The notes: generated by a model not told the origin, from the sequence alone. A DNA stretch of 34,128 nucleotides from Gaiellasilicea sp035525905 (GCA_035525905.1 DATLDK010000077.1:1-34128); one strand, 5' to 3'. Positions 1 to 10,424 are shown, counted from the first letter of the stretch. Translations and numbers: made by a program.

Positions 1-207
1 CTCGCCGGCTCAGGCGTGGTGGGCTTTGGCATGACGTTTCGAGCGCTCGCGGTGATGGTCGTCGTGGTCGCGCTCGCAGCAACGGACGCGCGGCTCGCGC
101 TCGCCGTCGTCCTGCTGTACGCGCTCGCCTACACGCTCGAGTTGGCCGTCGCGCTCACCCTCTACTTCTCAAGTGAGCCGAGGGAGGGCGCTCGTGAAGC
201 GGCTTAG
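1..207 (+). CDS. AtpI-like membrane protein, C-terminal part (5' truncated by window edge)
   Basis: The reading frame is open from the first base to a TAG at 205-207, giving 68 codons with no upstream boundary visible. The translated part is very hydrophobic, with about two membrane helices (roughly residues 12-30 and 33-58 of the visible piece) and a short charged tail ending in REAA. A small membrane protein directly upstream of atpB is usually the ATP synthase accessory protein I (AtpI/AtpZ type), proposed to help c-ring assembly or carry Mg2+. Position is the main argument; the fragment is too short to prove family. It overlaps the preferred atpB start by 14 nt, suggesting translational coupling. 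An ATG occurs at 31, but the hydrophobic stretch and open frame favour a longer gene starting outside the window. Confidence 0.6.
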   Translation, partial: LAGSGVVGFGMTFRALAVMVVVVALAATDARLALAVVLLYALAYTLELAVALTLYFSSEPREGAREAA

Positions 208-1081
208 CGCCGTCGCACTGACGCTCTTTCTGCTGCTGCCGCAGGTCGCGCTCGCTGCGTCCGAGGCCGCTGTGGAGGAGGAGTTCGATCCCTCCCAGGA
301 ATGGGAGCTGCACGACTGGATCCCGATCCACATCGGTCCGCTCGACCTTTCGATCAACAAGGCCGTGGCCTATCTCCTGCTCGGCACCGTGTGCACGATC
401 GGCCTCGGCCTGTTCCTGATGCGCGCGCGAATCGGCACGAAGAACGAGGTCGGGCGGCGCCAGGCGGTCGGAGAGATGGTCTACGACATCGCACAGACGC
501 AGATCGCCGAGCAGGGCCTACCGCACAAGGCGATCGGGCGGTGGTTTCCGTATGTGGCCTCGCTCTTCCTCTTCATCTGGACGATCAACATGCTCGGCTT
601 CATCCCCCTGCCGCTCTCCGACGAGAAGTTCACCCTCTTCGGCGTCGAGCTGCCCACGCTCGCGGTCTTTGCCGCGACGTCCACGCTCTCGGTCACGATC
701 GCGCTCGCGCTGCTGACGTTCGTCTTCACGCACGTCGAAGGCATTCGCCACAACGGGCCGGTCAAGTACTTCAAGAGCTGGATCCCGGATGTGCCGAAGG
801 GGCTCTACCCGCTGATCGTTCCTCTGGAGATCCTCGGCCAGTTCATGCGGCTGATCAGTCTCAGCGTCCGCCTCTACGCGAACATGCTCGCCGGCCACAT
901 GCTCATCCTCACCTTCATCGGGCTGATCTTCCTGACCTCGCCCTGGGTGTTCCCGGCCTCCGTGGTGCTGGGGACGGCGTTCTACCTCTTCGAGGTCGTG
1001 ATCGTCGTCTCGATCCAGGCGTTCATCTTCGCCGCCCTCTCTGCCATCTACATCGGCTCGGCGATCGAGCCCGAGCACTAA
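194..1081 (+). CDS. atpB: ATP synthase Fo subunit a
   Basis: Membrane stator subunit forming the proton half-channels against the c-ring. I start it at GTG 194 (295 aa) because a strong Shine-Dalgarno run (gagggagg, 180-187) sits 6 nt ahead; an in-frame GTG at 173 would add seven residues and lacks this site. The N terminus (residues 1-22) looks like a signal peptide (KR, hydrophobic core, VALAAS), followed by an acidic segment, then the usual multi-helix body. The essential arginine is in SVRLYAN (R226), followed by MLAGHML, and the late-helix glutamine lies in IQAFIFAALSAIY. All expected subunit-a signatures are present. It is the first complete gene of the atpB-E-F-H series and is read 17 nt ahead of atpE. 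Confidence 0.97.
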   Translation: MKRLSAVALTLFLLLPQVALAASEAAVEEEFDPSQEWELHDWIPIHIGPLDLSINKAVAYLLLGTVCTIGLGLFLMRARIGTKNEVGRRQAVGEMVYDIAQTQIAEQGLPHKAIGRWFPYVASLFLFIWTINMLGFIPLPLSDEKFTLFGVELPTLAVFAATSTLSVTIALALLTFVFTHVEGIRHNGPVKYFKSWIPDVPKGLYPLIVPLEILGQFMRLISLSVRLYANMLAGHMLILTFIGLIFLTSPWVFPASVVLGTAFYLFEVVIVVSIQAFIFAALSAIYIGSAIEPEH

Positions 1082-1098
1082 CAAGGAGGAGTACCAGC

Positions 1099-1362
1099 AT
1101 GTCGTTCAGTCTTCTCGCCGCAGATGCCGCGAGCAACGTCGACGCCGGCAAGGCGATCGCGCTCGCTCTCGGCATCGGCCTCGGCTCGCTCGGGGCCGGA
1201 ATCGGCATCGGCAACATCTTCGGCTCGATGATCCAGGCCGTCGCGCGCCAGCCCGAGCTCCGTGGCGAGCTCACGGGCATCCAGTGGCTCGGCTTCGCGC
1301 TCACGGAAGCCGTCGTCTTCTACGGCCTCATCGGTGGCCTGCTGGCCTTCGTCCTCGTCTAG
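1099..1362 (+). CDS. atpE: ATP synthase Fo subunit c (proteolipid)
   Basis: An 87-residue two-helix hairpin forming the rotor ring. ATG 1099 follows an excellent ribosome site (aaggagga, 1083-1090). Helix 1 carries the glycine repeat (GIGLGSLGAGIGIGNIFG, about residues 25-42), the polar loop is RQPE (50-53), and helix 2 carries the ion-binding carboxylate E70 in FALTEAVVFYGL. The residue after E70 is Ala rather than the Ser/Thr typical of Na+-binding c subunits, so proton coupling is the more likely reading (inference). The strong ribosome site fits the high copy number of c. The gene sits in the standard place between atpB and atpF. Confidence 0.98.
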   Translation: MSFSLLAADAASNVDAGKAIALALGIGLGSLGAGIGIGNIFGSMIQAVARQPELRGELTGIQWLGFALTEAVVFYGLIGGLLAFVLV

Positions 1363-1365
1363 TCG

Positions 1366-1896
1366 ATGCCGGTCCTCGCAGATTCCGGGCTGATCCAGGC
1401 GACACCAGGTCTGATGATCTGGACCCTGGTCTGCTTCCTGATCACGCTCTTCGTCCTGAGGAAGTACGCGTTCGCCCCGATCCAGAAGATGATCGACGAG
1501 CGCCGCGAGCGCATCCGCTCCTCCCTCGAGGAGGCCGAGCACGCGCGTGCCGAGGCGAGGCGGCTGCTCGAGGAGCACAAGCAGCTGATCGGACAGGCAA
1601 AGAGCGAAGCGGGGCAGATCCTCGCGGAGGCTCGCAAGATCACCGAGTCTCAGCGCGAGCGCGCCCGCGAGGAAGTGGAGGCCGACCGGCAGCGGCGGCT
1701 CGAGGAGACGCGGAAGCAGATCGAGGCGGAGACCGTCCGTGCGCTCGAGCAGATTCGCACGGAGGTCGCGGAGCTCACGCTCGCCGCAACCGCAAAGGTC
1801 ACCGGCAAGGTGCTCGACCGCGACGACCACCGCAAGCTGATCGAGGACGCGATCGGCGAGCTCGACTTCTCCGCCCTCGAGGCCGAGCGCACCTAG
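1366..1896 (+). CDS. atpF: ATP synthase Fo subunit b
   Basis: Peripheral-stalk subunit of 176 aa. One membrane helix near the N terminus (about residues 15-33) is followed by a conserved FAPIQKMIDERRERI segment and then a long, highly charged heptad-rich coiled coil (about 45-165, many E/R/A). It is somewhat longer than the E. coli protein (156 aa), common for actinobacterial b subunits. ATG 1366 begins three bases after the atpE stop, and its stop TAG (1894-1896) shares its last base with the GTG of atpH, so atpE-F-H are tightly coupled. There is only one b-type gene here and no b' or b-delta fusion as in mycobacteria. Confidence 0.97.
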   Translation: MPVLADSGLIQATPGLMIWTLVCFLITLFVLRKYAFAPIQKMIDERRERIRSSLEEAEHARAEARRLLEEHKQLIGQAKSEAGQILAEARKITESQRERAREEVEADRQRRLEETRKQIEAETVRALEQIRTEVAELTLAATAKVTGKVLDRDDHRKLIEDAIGELDFSALEAERT

Positions 1897-2429
1897 TGGC
1901 GGTCTCGCACCGCATGTATGCGCGGTCGCTCTTTCAGGCCGCCAAGGGCGCGGGACGCCTGGATGTCGTCCACGAGCAGCTCGGCGACTTCGCGGCCGCG
2001 GTCGGAGCCGTGCCCGAGCTCCGGCAGGTGCTCGAGAACCCCGAGTTGGACCCGCAGGAGAAGTCCGCCATCCTCGGCGACATCATGGGTGACGCGGACG
2101 AGCTCGTGCACAACTTCGTCCTGCTCGTCTCGGAGAAGGGAAGAGCAGGTGAGGTCGAGGAGATCTACCGCGAGCTCGACGCGCTCGTCGCGGCCGAGCA
2201 GAAGCGGCTGATCGTGGAGCTGACGACGGCGTACGAGCTATCCGACCAGGAGGCGGCATCCATCCTGGACAAGATCGAGCAGGCGTCGGGCCGCACGGTC
2301 GAGGCGACGCGGAAGGTCGACTCGTCGCTCATCGGCGGGATCGTGCTCCAGGCCGGATCCCTGCGCGTCGACGCCAGCGTCAAGGGCCGCCTCGAAGCGC
2401 TTCGTCACGAGCTGGTCAAGGCGCGGTGA
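1896..2429 (+). CDS. atpH: ATP synthase F1 subunit delta
   Basis: 177 aa. Delta caps the alpha3beta3 head and holds the b stalk. The N-terminal helical domain begins with the familiar SHRMYARSLFQAAK pattern, and the C-terminal end has the conserved SLIGGIVLQAGSLRVDASVKGRL-type motif (about 148-170). The start is the GTG at 1896 overlapping the atpF stop (TAGTG); there is no good ribosome site, so coupling with atpF is expected. Longer frames upstream are the antisense-like shadow of atpF. The 3' end overlaps the stop of an oppositely oriented lipoprotein gene by 14 bp, which is unusual inside an ATP synthase operon. Confidence 0.96.
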   Translation: MAVSHRMYARSLFQAAKGAGRLDVVHEQLGDFAAAVGAVPELRQVLENPELDPQEKSAILGDIMGDADELVHNFVLLVSEKGRAGEVEEIYRELDALVAAEQKRLIVELTTAYELSDQEAASILDKIEQASGRTVEATRKVDSSLIGGIVLQAGSLRVDASVKGRLEALRHELVKAR

Positions 2430-2748
2430 CGGCGCAGGAGGTCCCAACCGGAACCTCTCGAGTCACGTCTATGAGCACACCATCCCTCAGCACGAAGCAC
2501 CGGTCCACCGCCCGCATGGCACCTGACGCATTCCTCTCCTCCTCGAACGAGCAGGCCACCACCGGCTCCCCGCGCATTTCGACGCCGACGGGCTGGCACC
2601 GGACGCCCTGCGTCGTGCCTCTCGCGACGACGCCGTCGAAGACCTCGTCCGCCACTCGGTCCGAGGACTCGTTCCCGCCGCAGCCAGCGAGCGCCAAAGC
2701 CGCGAGGAGGATGCTGGTCGCTCTCGCGGTCGTCCTCACCGCCGCCAT
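2416..2748 (-). CDS. small lipoprotein encoded antisense within the atp operon
   Basis: 110 aa, function unknown. The N terminus has two arginines, a hydrophobic core and a perfect lipobox (L20-A-G-C23) followed by GGNESS, so a lipid-anchored extracytoplasmic protein is expected. The mature part has four further cysteines (in VRCQP, VACSF, DRCFV, TSCAV), enough for two disulfides. Codons on the minus strand show strong GC bias at the third position, supporting real coding; the plus-strand frame through the same DNA (2426-2710) has Ser/Thr/Arg-rich nonsense composition. I use ATG 2748; GTG 2739 is an alternative. Its 3' end overlaps atpH by 14 bp and its 5' end overlaps the start of the divergent plus-strand gene by about 30-40 bp. 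No clear promoter or ribosome site is visible. Confidence 0.72.
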   Translation of the reverse strand: MAAVRTTARATSILLAALALAGCGGNESSDRVADEVFDGVVARGTTQGVRCQPVGVEMRGEPVVACSFEEERNASGAMRAVDRCFVLRDGVLIDVTREVPVGTSCAVTAP

Positions 2749-3490
2749 TCTGCCGGGCTCTGCCTGCACACAACCCGACGCGGCGCCACTCGATGTCTGG
2801 ACCGGCATCTGGCCCGCGCAGCTGATGCCGAGCAAAGAGCCGCTCGGCACGCTGACCTGGCGGCCGCTCCGGGAGGGCGAGGGCCGTGCGCTGGTCGGAG
2901 TCAACTTCGGGGGCAGACCCTTCACGTGCGGCGAGGGCGGCCCGAGCAACTTCTTCCGCGGGCACTACGTCGACGGTGGCGACCTCGTCGCCTGCACGAC
3001 CGGCAGCGACGGCCGCACGCTCGTGGGTCGCTTCAACGGCAACGAGACGTTCAAGTCGGGCAGCTTCGAGGTGCGGATCATCTCGGAGGCTCCCCGCATC
3101 TTCTTCGGGAAGTACTTCGAGGACGACGGCATCGTCACGGACTGGTGCGGCGTGCTCGGGACGAAGGGTGCGCTGACGCCGGAGACCGTCGACATCGCCG
3201 CCCCGGTCGTTCGCGCGTTCCCCGCCTCCGCGCGCGCAGGCGCGGTCGTCCTGCTGCGTGCGACCGCGCGCGACAACAGCGGCGCGGCGGCGACGCTGCG
3301 GCTGACCGTCGCTCGGAACGGCCGCACGCTGCGAGCGCTGTCGCTCCCCGCTCGAGCGGACGGCGGTATCGTCACGGCCCGCTGGCGCGCGCCAAGGGCC
3401 CTGCGCGGCGAGCTCACGCTCTGCGCCACGGCCGTCGACGCGGCCGGCAACGAAAGCTCTCGTACCTGCACGACGCTTCGGCTCCGCTGA
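2711..3490 (+). CDS. secreted protein of unknown function with C-terminal Ig-like domain, between atpH and atpA
   Basis: 259 aa with an N-terminal signal peptide (hydrophobic residues 2-15, then ILPGSA-C19). The mature N-terminal region (about 28-150) is rich in Gly and aromatics and repeats a short theme: FFRGHYVDGGDLVAC (81-95), GRFNGNETFKSGSFEV (106-121) and FFGKYFEDDGIVTDWC (131-146), suggesting a beta-rich fold with paired cysteines. The C-terminal region (about 164-256) looks like an Ig/FN3-type domain: APVVRAF, RATARDNSG, then CATAVDAAGNES. I know no function. ATG 2711 has a purine run (gaggagg) directly abutting it, so the start is not certain, but the frame further upstream is a shadow of the minus-strand lipoprotein. 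It lies in the sense direction 36 nt before atpA and may be co-transcribed. Confidence 0.78.
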   Translation: MLVALAVVLTAAILPGSACTQPDAAPLDVWTGIWPAQLMPSKEPLGTLTWRPLREGEGRALVGVNFGGRPFTCGEGGPSNFFRGHYVDGGDLVACTTGSDGRTLVGRFNGNETFKSGSFEVRIISEAPRIFFGKYFEDDGIVTDWCGVLGTKGALTPETVDIAAPVVRAFPASARAGAVVLLRATARDNSGAAATLRLTVARNGRTLRALSLPARADGGIVTARWRAPRALRGELTLCATAVDAAGNESSRTCTTLRLR

Positions 3491-3526
3491 GCCGCACCAG
3501 TTCACCGAGAAACCCAAGGAGAAGCC

Positions 3527-5056
<1,530 letters not shown>

Positions 5057-5058
5057 AC

Positions 5059-5949
5059 ATGGCAAGCGTCCAGGACCTCAAGCGGCGCGTCCGCTCCGTC
5101 AAGAACACCCGCAAGATCACGAAGGCGATGGAGCTCGTCGCCTCTGCCCGTCTGCGCCGGGCGCAGACGCGCATCGAGGCGATGCGTCCCTATGCCGAGA
5201 CGATGCGCGAGCTGATCGCCGGGGTTGGGCGTGCGAGCTCGTCCGTGCGGGGGCTACCGCTCCTCCAGCAGCGCGAGGAGGTCAAGACCGTCGCGGTCGT
5301 CGCACTGACCGGGGATCGCGGCCTGGCGGGTGCGTTCAACGCACAGATCATCCGGCGCGCGTTCACGCTGGAGCGGAGGCTGCGGAGCGAGGGGAAAGAG
5401 GTCAGGTTCATCGCGGTCGGCAAGAAGGGCCGCTCGACGTTCGCGTTCCGGCGCTACGAGACGGCGGGCGAGTACACCGGCTTCACCGACCGCCCGGCCT
5501 ACAGCGACGCGCAGGCGATCGCTCACCGCGTGGCCGATCTCTACGTCGAGGGGGAGATCGACAGCGCCGTGCTCGTCTACAACGCCTTCGTCTCCCCGCT
5601 CGTCCAGAACGTCACCGAGCAGGAGCTGCTGCCGATCTCGCCCGACCTCCTCGAGACGGACGAGGAGGAACGCCGTGACGACGTGATGCGCGGCGACTTC
5701 ATCTTCGAGCCGGAGCCCGAGGAGATCCTCGCCAGGCTGCTGCCGGTCTACCTCGAGACCCAGGTCTACCGGGCCCTGCTCGAGTCCGCGGCATCGGAGC
5801 AGGGCGCGAGGATGACGGCGATGCGGAACGCGTCCAAGAACGCAGGCGAGCTGATCGACGCGCTCACGCTCTCGATGAACCGCGCCCGGCAGGCAGAGAT
5901 CACCCAGGAGATCCTGGAAGTGGTCGCCGGCGCCGAAGCGCTCACATAA
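5059..5949 (+). CDS. atpG: ATP synthase F1 subunit gamma
   Basis: 296 aa, the central rotor shaft. Both terminal helices that form the coiled coil are intact: N-terminal SVKNTRKITKAMELVASARLRR (13-34) and C-terminal MTAMRNASKNAGELIDALTLSMNRARQAEITQEI. The middle Rossmann-like part includes ALTGDRGLAGAFN. ATG 5059 follows the atpA stop by two bases, so the two are coupled. In most bacteria atpD and atpC follow at once; here the next genes are a MoxR ATPase cluster, and atpD/atpC appear only at 25744. No rho-independent terminator is visible in the 47 nt after the stop. Confidence 0.98.
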   Translation: MASVQDLKRRVRSVKNTRKITKAMELVASARLRRAQTRIEAMRPYAETMRELIAGVGRASSSVRGLPLLQQREEVKTVAVVALTGDRGLAGAFNAQIIRRAFTLERRLRSEGKEVRFIAVGKKGRSTFAFRRYETAGEYTGFTDRPAYSDAQAIAHRVADLYVEGEIDSAVLVYNAFVSPLVQNVTEQELLPISPDLLETDEEERRDDVMRGDFIFEPEPEEILARLLPVYLETQVYRALLESAASEQGARMTAMRNASKNAGELIDALTLSMNRARQAEITQEILEVVAGAEALT

Positions 5950-5982
5950 CTCCCGCTTAACAGCCCTATCGGGCGGTCCGAC

Positions 5983-5988
5983 TAGGAT
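5983..5988 (+). promoter_or_regulatory. possible -10 box (TAGGAT) for the MoxR cluster
   Basis: The 47-nt gap between atpG and the MoxR gene holds TAGGAT eight bases before the ATG at 5997. A TTAACA at 5957-5962 could serve as a weak -35, but the 20-nt spacer is long. If used, transcription would begin almost at the start codon, giving a leaderless mRNA; no Shine-Dalgarno is present, which agrees with that. Confidence 0.35.
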
Positions 5989-5996
5989 CCCGAGCG

Positions 5997-7025
<1,029 letters not shown>

Positions 7026-7032
7026 CCCGAGC

Positions 7033-7956
7033 GTGAGCGGAGGCAGCCAGACCTTCGAACTCGTCGCCCGCCGCCGCCTGATCGGGCTGACGCACGGCAC
7101 CATGCGCAGCGTTCGCCGGGGACGTGGCTCCGAGGTTGCCGGCTCGCGACCGTATCGGCCGGGCGACGACATCCGCACGATCGACTGGTCTGCCTCGGCG
7201 CGGCTGTCCTCCGCCCGTGGCCAGGACGAGTTCGTCGTTCGCGAGCGCTATGCGGACGAGGGCCCGCGGGTGGTGGTCGTCGCGGACCGCCGGCCCGAGC
7301 TCTCCTTCCACCGGCCGCCGCTGCCGTGGCTGGACAAGGGCGCAGCCATGCGCGCGACACTCGAGATCGTGCTGGCGAGCGCCGCTCAGACGGGCGGCTT
7401 CGTCGGCTACCTCGACGCGGCCGACGGCGAGCCGTACTGGCTCCCGCCGCGCGGCGAGCGCCGCCTTGCACACGTCCGGGAGGAGCGTCTCGACACCGCG
7501 GGGTGGGGCGCCCCCGCGGACAGCATCGAGCGCTCGCTCGAGCACCTCTTCGAGCACAGGCGTCAGGTGACCGCGGGGAGCTTCGTCTTCGTGCTCTCAG
7601 ACTTTCTCGAGGCACCGGGCCGGGAGGTCTGGCTGACGGCGGTCGAGCACTTGTGGGATGTGATCCCGGTCGTGATCCAAGACCCCACGTGGGAGCAGAG
7701 CTTCCCGGACGTCAGCGGCATCGTCGTCCCGCTCCGGGATGCGCGCTCCGGGCGCGTCAGCCACGTGCGGCTGACGAAGAAGGAGGTGGCCGAGCGCAAG
7801 CGCATGCACGAGGAACGCCTGCGGTCGCTCCTCGCGGAGCTCGACCTGCTCGACCTCGATCCGATCGTGATCTCCTCCAGCGACTCGTCCGAGGTGCTCG
7901 CGTCCTTCCTGGACTGGACCGAGTTTCGCCGAGCGCGACGCGGGGTGATGGCGTGA
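7033..7956 (+). CDS. DUF58-family protein (MoxR partner)
   Basis: 307 aa. The hallmark DUF58 motif is clear: GSRPYRPGDDIRTIDWSASAR (37-57), followed by a VWA-like Rossmann body (VVVVADRRPEL about 78-88; FVFVLSDFLEA in the second half). DUF58 proteins nearly always follow a moxR gene and are thought to be its adaptors. No membrane helix is evident, so it is probably cytoplasmic, unlike many DUF58 proteins that have N-terminal helices. The start is GTG 7033, seven nt after the MoxR stop; its stop overlaps the next gene (GTG 7953 within gcgtga). Molecular function is inferred from family and neighbourhood. Confidence 0.9.
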   Translation: MSGGSQTFELVARRRLIGLTHGTMRSVRRGRGSEVAGSRPYRPGDDIRTIDWSASARLSSARGQDEFVVRERYADEGPRVVVVADRRPELSFHRPPLPWLDKGAAMRATLEIVLASAAQTGGFVGYLDAADGEPYWLPPRGERRLAHVREERLDTAGWGAPADSIERSLEHLFEHRRQVTAGSFVFVLSDFLEAPGREVWLTAVEHLWDVIPVVIQDPTWEQSFPDVSGIVVPLRDARSGRVSHVRLTKKEVAERKRMHEERLRSLLAELDLLDLDPIVISSSDSSEVLASFLDWTEFRRARRGVMA

Positions 7957-8936
7957 ACCGCAGTCGCCTGGCCACAGGCGCTCTCGCGATGCTGGTCGCG
8001 CTGGCCGCAATCGCCTTCTTCATCCACCGGGGGTCGAACGGCAACGCGGGTCTGCGCCCACTGCGGGCACACGCCGCTCTGTCGGACCGGATCGTGATCT
8101 TCGGCGACACGATCCGGGCGCGCCTGGAGATCACCTTCGACCGGCGCCAGATCGACCCGGCTGCAATCAGGGTCCGGGCCACCTTCGCCGCGTGGCGCCG
8201 CGTCGCACCGGCGCGCACGACTCGCGTGGACGCCGGCTCGAGCTCGCTGCTCGAGATCACGTACGTGCTCCGCTGCCTGAAGCAGGCCTGCGCCCCGGAG
8301 CGGGAGACGCTGCCTTTTCAGTTCGACCCCGCGCGGGTGGACTTCGTCAACCGCGGTGGCGGTCGTGGCGGGCTGAAGCTCGAGTGGCCGCGCCTCGTCG
8401 TGCACTCGCGGTTCCAGCCCGGCGATCTCGCGAAGGCCGCGCCGTGGCGGCTCGACGACACCACCGTGCCGCCGCCGTCCTATCGGGCCGCACCGGGACT
8501 CGTGCTTGCTGCGCTGCTCGCCGGCAGCCTGTTGCTCCTCTCTACGGGCGGCCTCCTCGCCTATGTGGGCTGGCCACGTCGGCAGGTCGCGCCGGAGCCC
8601 GAGCCGGAGCCCGAGCCGGAGCTCTTGCTCACGCCACTCGAGCGGGCGCTCGAGCTGCTCGAGCAGGCAGCGGGAGCAAACGGCGCGGCCGACCAGCGCC
8701 GCTCGCTCGAACTCGTCGCGGAAGTGCTCGCCGAGCGCGGGGAGGAAGACGGCCTCGCCCGCACAGCCCGCGAGCTGGCCTGGTCGCCGGTCGCGCCGCC
8801 GCCGGCAGCGACGAAGGGGCTCGCGGCGCGTGTGCGCGCAGCCCTGGAGGAGGAGCTGCGCCTCCTCGAGCAGGAGCGACTTGCCGAGGAGGAGCGCCGG
8901 CGCGCGGCGGAGGAGGCTCATGCTCGCGTGGACTAA
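7953..8936 (+). CDS. bitopic membrane protein of a MoxR/Bat cluster (BatD-like position)
   Basis: 327 aa. It has an N-terminal hydrophobic anchor (about 7-24), an extracytoplasmic beta-rich region (about 40-170) with two cysteines close together (LRCLKQAC, 107-113), a second membrane helix (about 181-206), then a cytoplasmic tail. The tail opens with an EPEPEPEPEPE linker (214-223) encoded by a 12-nt unit repeated nearly three times (8592-8623), then has helical, Glu/Arg-rich sequence (225-327) with coiled-coil character. Position and topology resemble BatD/oxygen-tolerance-type or DUF4381-type members of such clusters, but I see no diagnostic motif, so the family is uncertain. GTG 7953 overlaps the DUF58 stop; its end overlaps the next gene by 17 nt. 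Confidence 0.83.
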   Translation: MNRSRLATGALAMLVALAAIAFFIHRGSNGNAGLRPLRAHAALSDRIVIFGDTIRARLEITFDRRQIDPAAIRVRATFAAWRRVAPARTTRVDAGSSSLLEITYVLRCLKQACAPERETLPFQFDPARVDFVNRGGGRGGLKLEWPRLVVHSRFQPGDLAKAAPWRLDDTTVPPPSYRAAPGLVLAALLAGSLLLLSTGGLLAYVGWPRRQVAPEPEPEPEPELLLTPLERALELLEQAAGANGAADQRRSLELVAEVLAERGEEDGLARTARELAWSPVAPPPAATKGLAARVRAALEEELRLLEQERLAEEERRRAAEEAHARVD

Positions 8937-9762
8937 ATCCTTGCCTGCGGTGGGAACGCACGAGGTCCGGTCCTTCCGAGCGGCCTCCCGGCGGACGCTC
9001 GCGTTGCGGGTGCTCTTCGGCGGTGCGGCCGTGCTCCTGCTCGCAGCGGCAGTCGCGAGTGCGCGCGACCTCGATCCGCGCGACCGTGGGCTGCTGCCGA
9101 CCGGCACCACCGGGGTCGTCGTGCTGGACCTCTCGCTCTCGATCGTCGACGACGAGTCGGGCATCGTGCGGAGCACGCTCCGGTCGCTGATCGAGGCCGG
9201 AGCTCCCGTCGGAGTCGTCGTCTTCTCGGACCTTCCGTACGAGCTGGTGCCTCCGGGCACGCCGGCGCAGGAGTTGCGGCCGATCATCCGGCTGCTGACC
9301 CCGATCAACGGGAAGGTCGTCAATCCCTGGTCCGATGCATTCCGCAGCGGAACGCGCATCTCCTCGGCCCTCCAGCTTGCGCAGGACATGCTGGTGGGCG
9401 ACCGGGTCAAGGACGGATCGATCCTGTTGGTCAGCGACCTCGAGACCTCTCCGGACGACGTGCCCGCGACCGCGAAGGTCCTCCGCGAGATCCAGCGCTC
9501 GGGGACGCCCGTCCGCCTGCTCGCGCTCGGGCCCTCGAGCGACGCCCGGGCGCTCTTCGGCGGCATTCTCGGCCCGAGCGCCTTCACGCCTCTCGCGAAA
9601 GGGCCCACGCGCGCACCCGAGCCGCCCGACGCCCGGCGTCGGCCGCTGCCGAGGACACTGCTCGTGCTCGGCCTGCTCTTCCTCACTGCGTTGGCTGCGC
9701 ACGAATGGTACGGGGGCCGTCTCGCTTTGCCCCGCGCTCGTGCCAGGGGGAGGCAGGTGTGA
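8920..9762 (+). CDS. VWA-domain membrane protein of the MoxR cluster
   Basis: 280 aa. Residues 28-46 form a membrane helix and 245-262 a second one. Between them lies a VWA domain with a MIDAS metal site: DLSLS (D70, S72, S74), a downstream Thr (T145 in SGTRISSA) and the Asp of LLVSDLE (D173). Such proteins are the usual partners of MoxR and DUF58. ATG 8920 has a very good ribosome site (ggaggagg just upstream) even though it lies inside the end of the previous gene. The stop is overlapped by the next gene's GTG (gtgtga). The VWA domain is probably outside the membrane or facing the cytoplasm depending on topology, which I cannot decide from sequence. Confidence 0.88.
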   Translation: MLAWTKSLPAVGTHEVRSFRAASRRTLALRVLFGGAAVLLLAAAVASARDLDPRDRGLLPTGTTGVVVLDLSLSIVDDESGIVRSTLRSLIEAGAPVGVVVFSDLPYELVPPGTPAQELRPIIRLLTPINGKVVNPWSDAFRSGTRISSALQLAQDMLVGDRVKDGSILLVSDLETSPDDVPATAKVLREIQRSGTPVRLLALGPSSDARALFGGILGPSAFTPLAKGPTRAPEPPDARRRPLPRTLLVLGLLFLTALAAHEWYGGRLALPRARARGRQV

Positions 9763-10424
9763 AGCGCTTCCGGCTGCCACGCGAGCTGCTCCTGGTCGTC
9801 GCAGCGCTGTGCGTCGTCCTTGCCGCCTTCTTCGGTCTGGCGGCGGCCGACGTCGCGCGATGGCGCGGCGCCCTTCCGGCCGACGATGTCCGCTTCCGTG
9901 TCGGCTCGGGTGGCGAGAGCCTGTGGCGGCCGGCTACGGTCGCCCCGCTCGGGGCCGGCAAACGCCTGCTCGGAATCGAGGACGACCTCGCTTTCCGGCA
10001 CATGTTGCAAAACCTCCGCAGCAGCAAGCTCCGCGACGCGACCGTCTCCGATCCCGCCCTCGCGCTGCACCGCACGGCGACGAGCGAGCAGCTGGAATCG
10101 ATCGTCGTGCACGACCCCGACCCGGCCCGGCAGTCGCGTGCGCTGACGCTGCTCGGCGTGCTCAACGTCGCCGCCTGGAACTCGACCCCGCAGGGCGGCA
10201 CGAGCGGGCCGGACCGATCCGAGCTCCTGCTCAGCGCGATCGCGAGCTTCGAGCAGGCGATCGCGCTCGATCCGGACAACGACGATGCGAAGTACAACCT
10301 GCAGCTGATGCTGCTCCGGGGCAGCGGCCTCTCGCCGACCGAGGCAGCAGCCGGGAAGAACCCTCTCCCGGGTGGGCGTGGCGCGCGCGGGGCGGGCGCG
10401 GGCGGTCCCGGCAGCGGCTACTGA
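9759..10424 (+). CDS. membrane-anchored TPR-like protein (BatC-type position)
   Basis: 221 aa. One N-terminal membrane helix (about 9-30) is followed by a soluble region and one recognisable TPR-like unit near the C terminus (AIASFEQAIALDPDNDDAKYNLQ, about 165-188), then a Gly/Arg/Ala-rich low-complexity tail (about 200-221). In Bat operons a TPR protein (BatC or the C-terminal part of BatB) accompanies the VWA proteins, so a scaffolding role in the same complex is inferred. GTG 9759 overlaps the previous stop by 4 nt, with a purine-rich site (agggggagg) upstream; the TGA overlaps the next ATG (ctgatga). Confidence 0.82.
   Translation: MKRFRLPRELLLVVAALCVVLAAFFGLAAADVARWRGALPADDVRFRVGSGGESLWRPATVAPLGAGKRLLGIEDDLAFRHMLQNLRSSKLRDATVSDPALALHRTATSEQLESIVVHDPDPARQSRALTLLGVLNVAAWNSTPQGGTSGPDRSELLLSAIASFEQAIALDPDNDDAKYNLQLMLLRGSGLSPTEAAAGKNPLPGGRGARGAGAGGPGSGY

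Noticed and set aside
173..193. Upstream GTG start for atpB
   Set aside because: The Shine-Dalgarno run at 180-187 lies inside this extension and is spaced correctly for GTG 194.
2426..2710. Upstream extension of the secreted protein between atpH and atpA
   Set aside because: The extra 95 codons are Ser/Thr/Arg/Pro-rich nonsense opposite the minus-strand lipoprotein; the signal peptide begins at 2711.
7563..10112. 849-codon minus-strand open frame across the MoxR cluster
   Set aside because: Composition is Arg/Ser-rich and domain-free; the plus strand there carries clear VWA, TPR and membrane genes with overlapping starts and stops.
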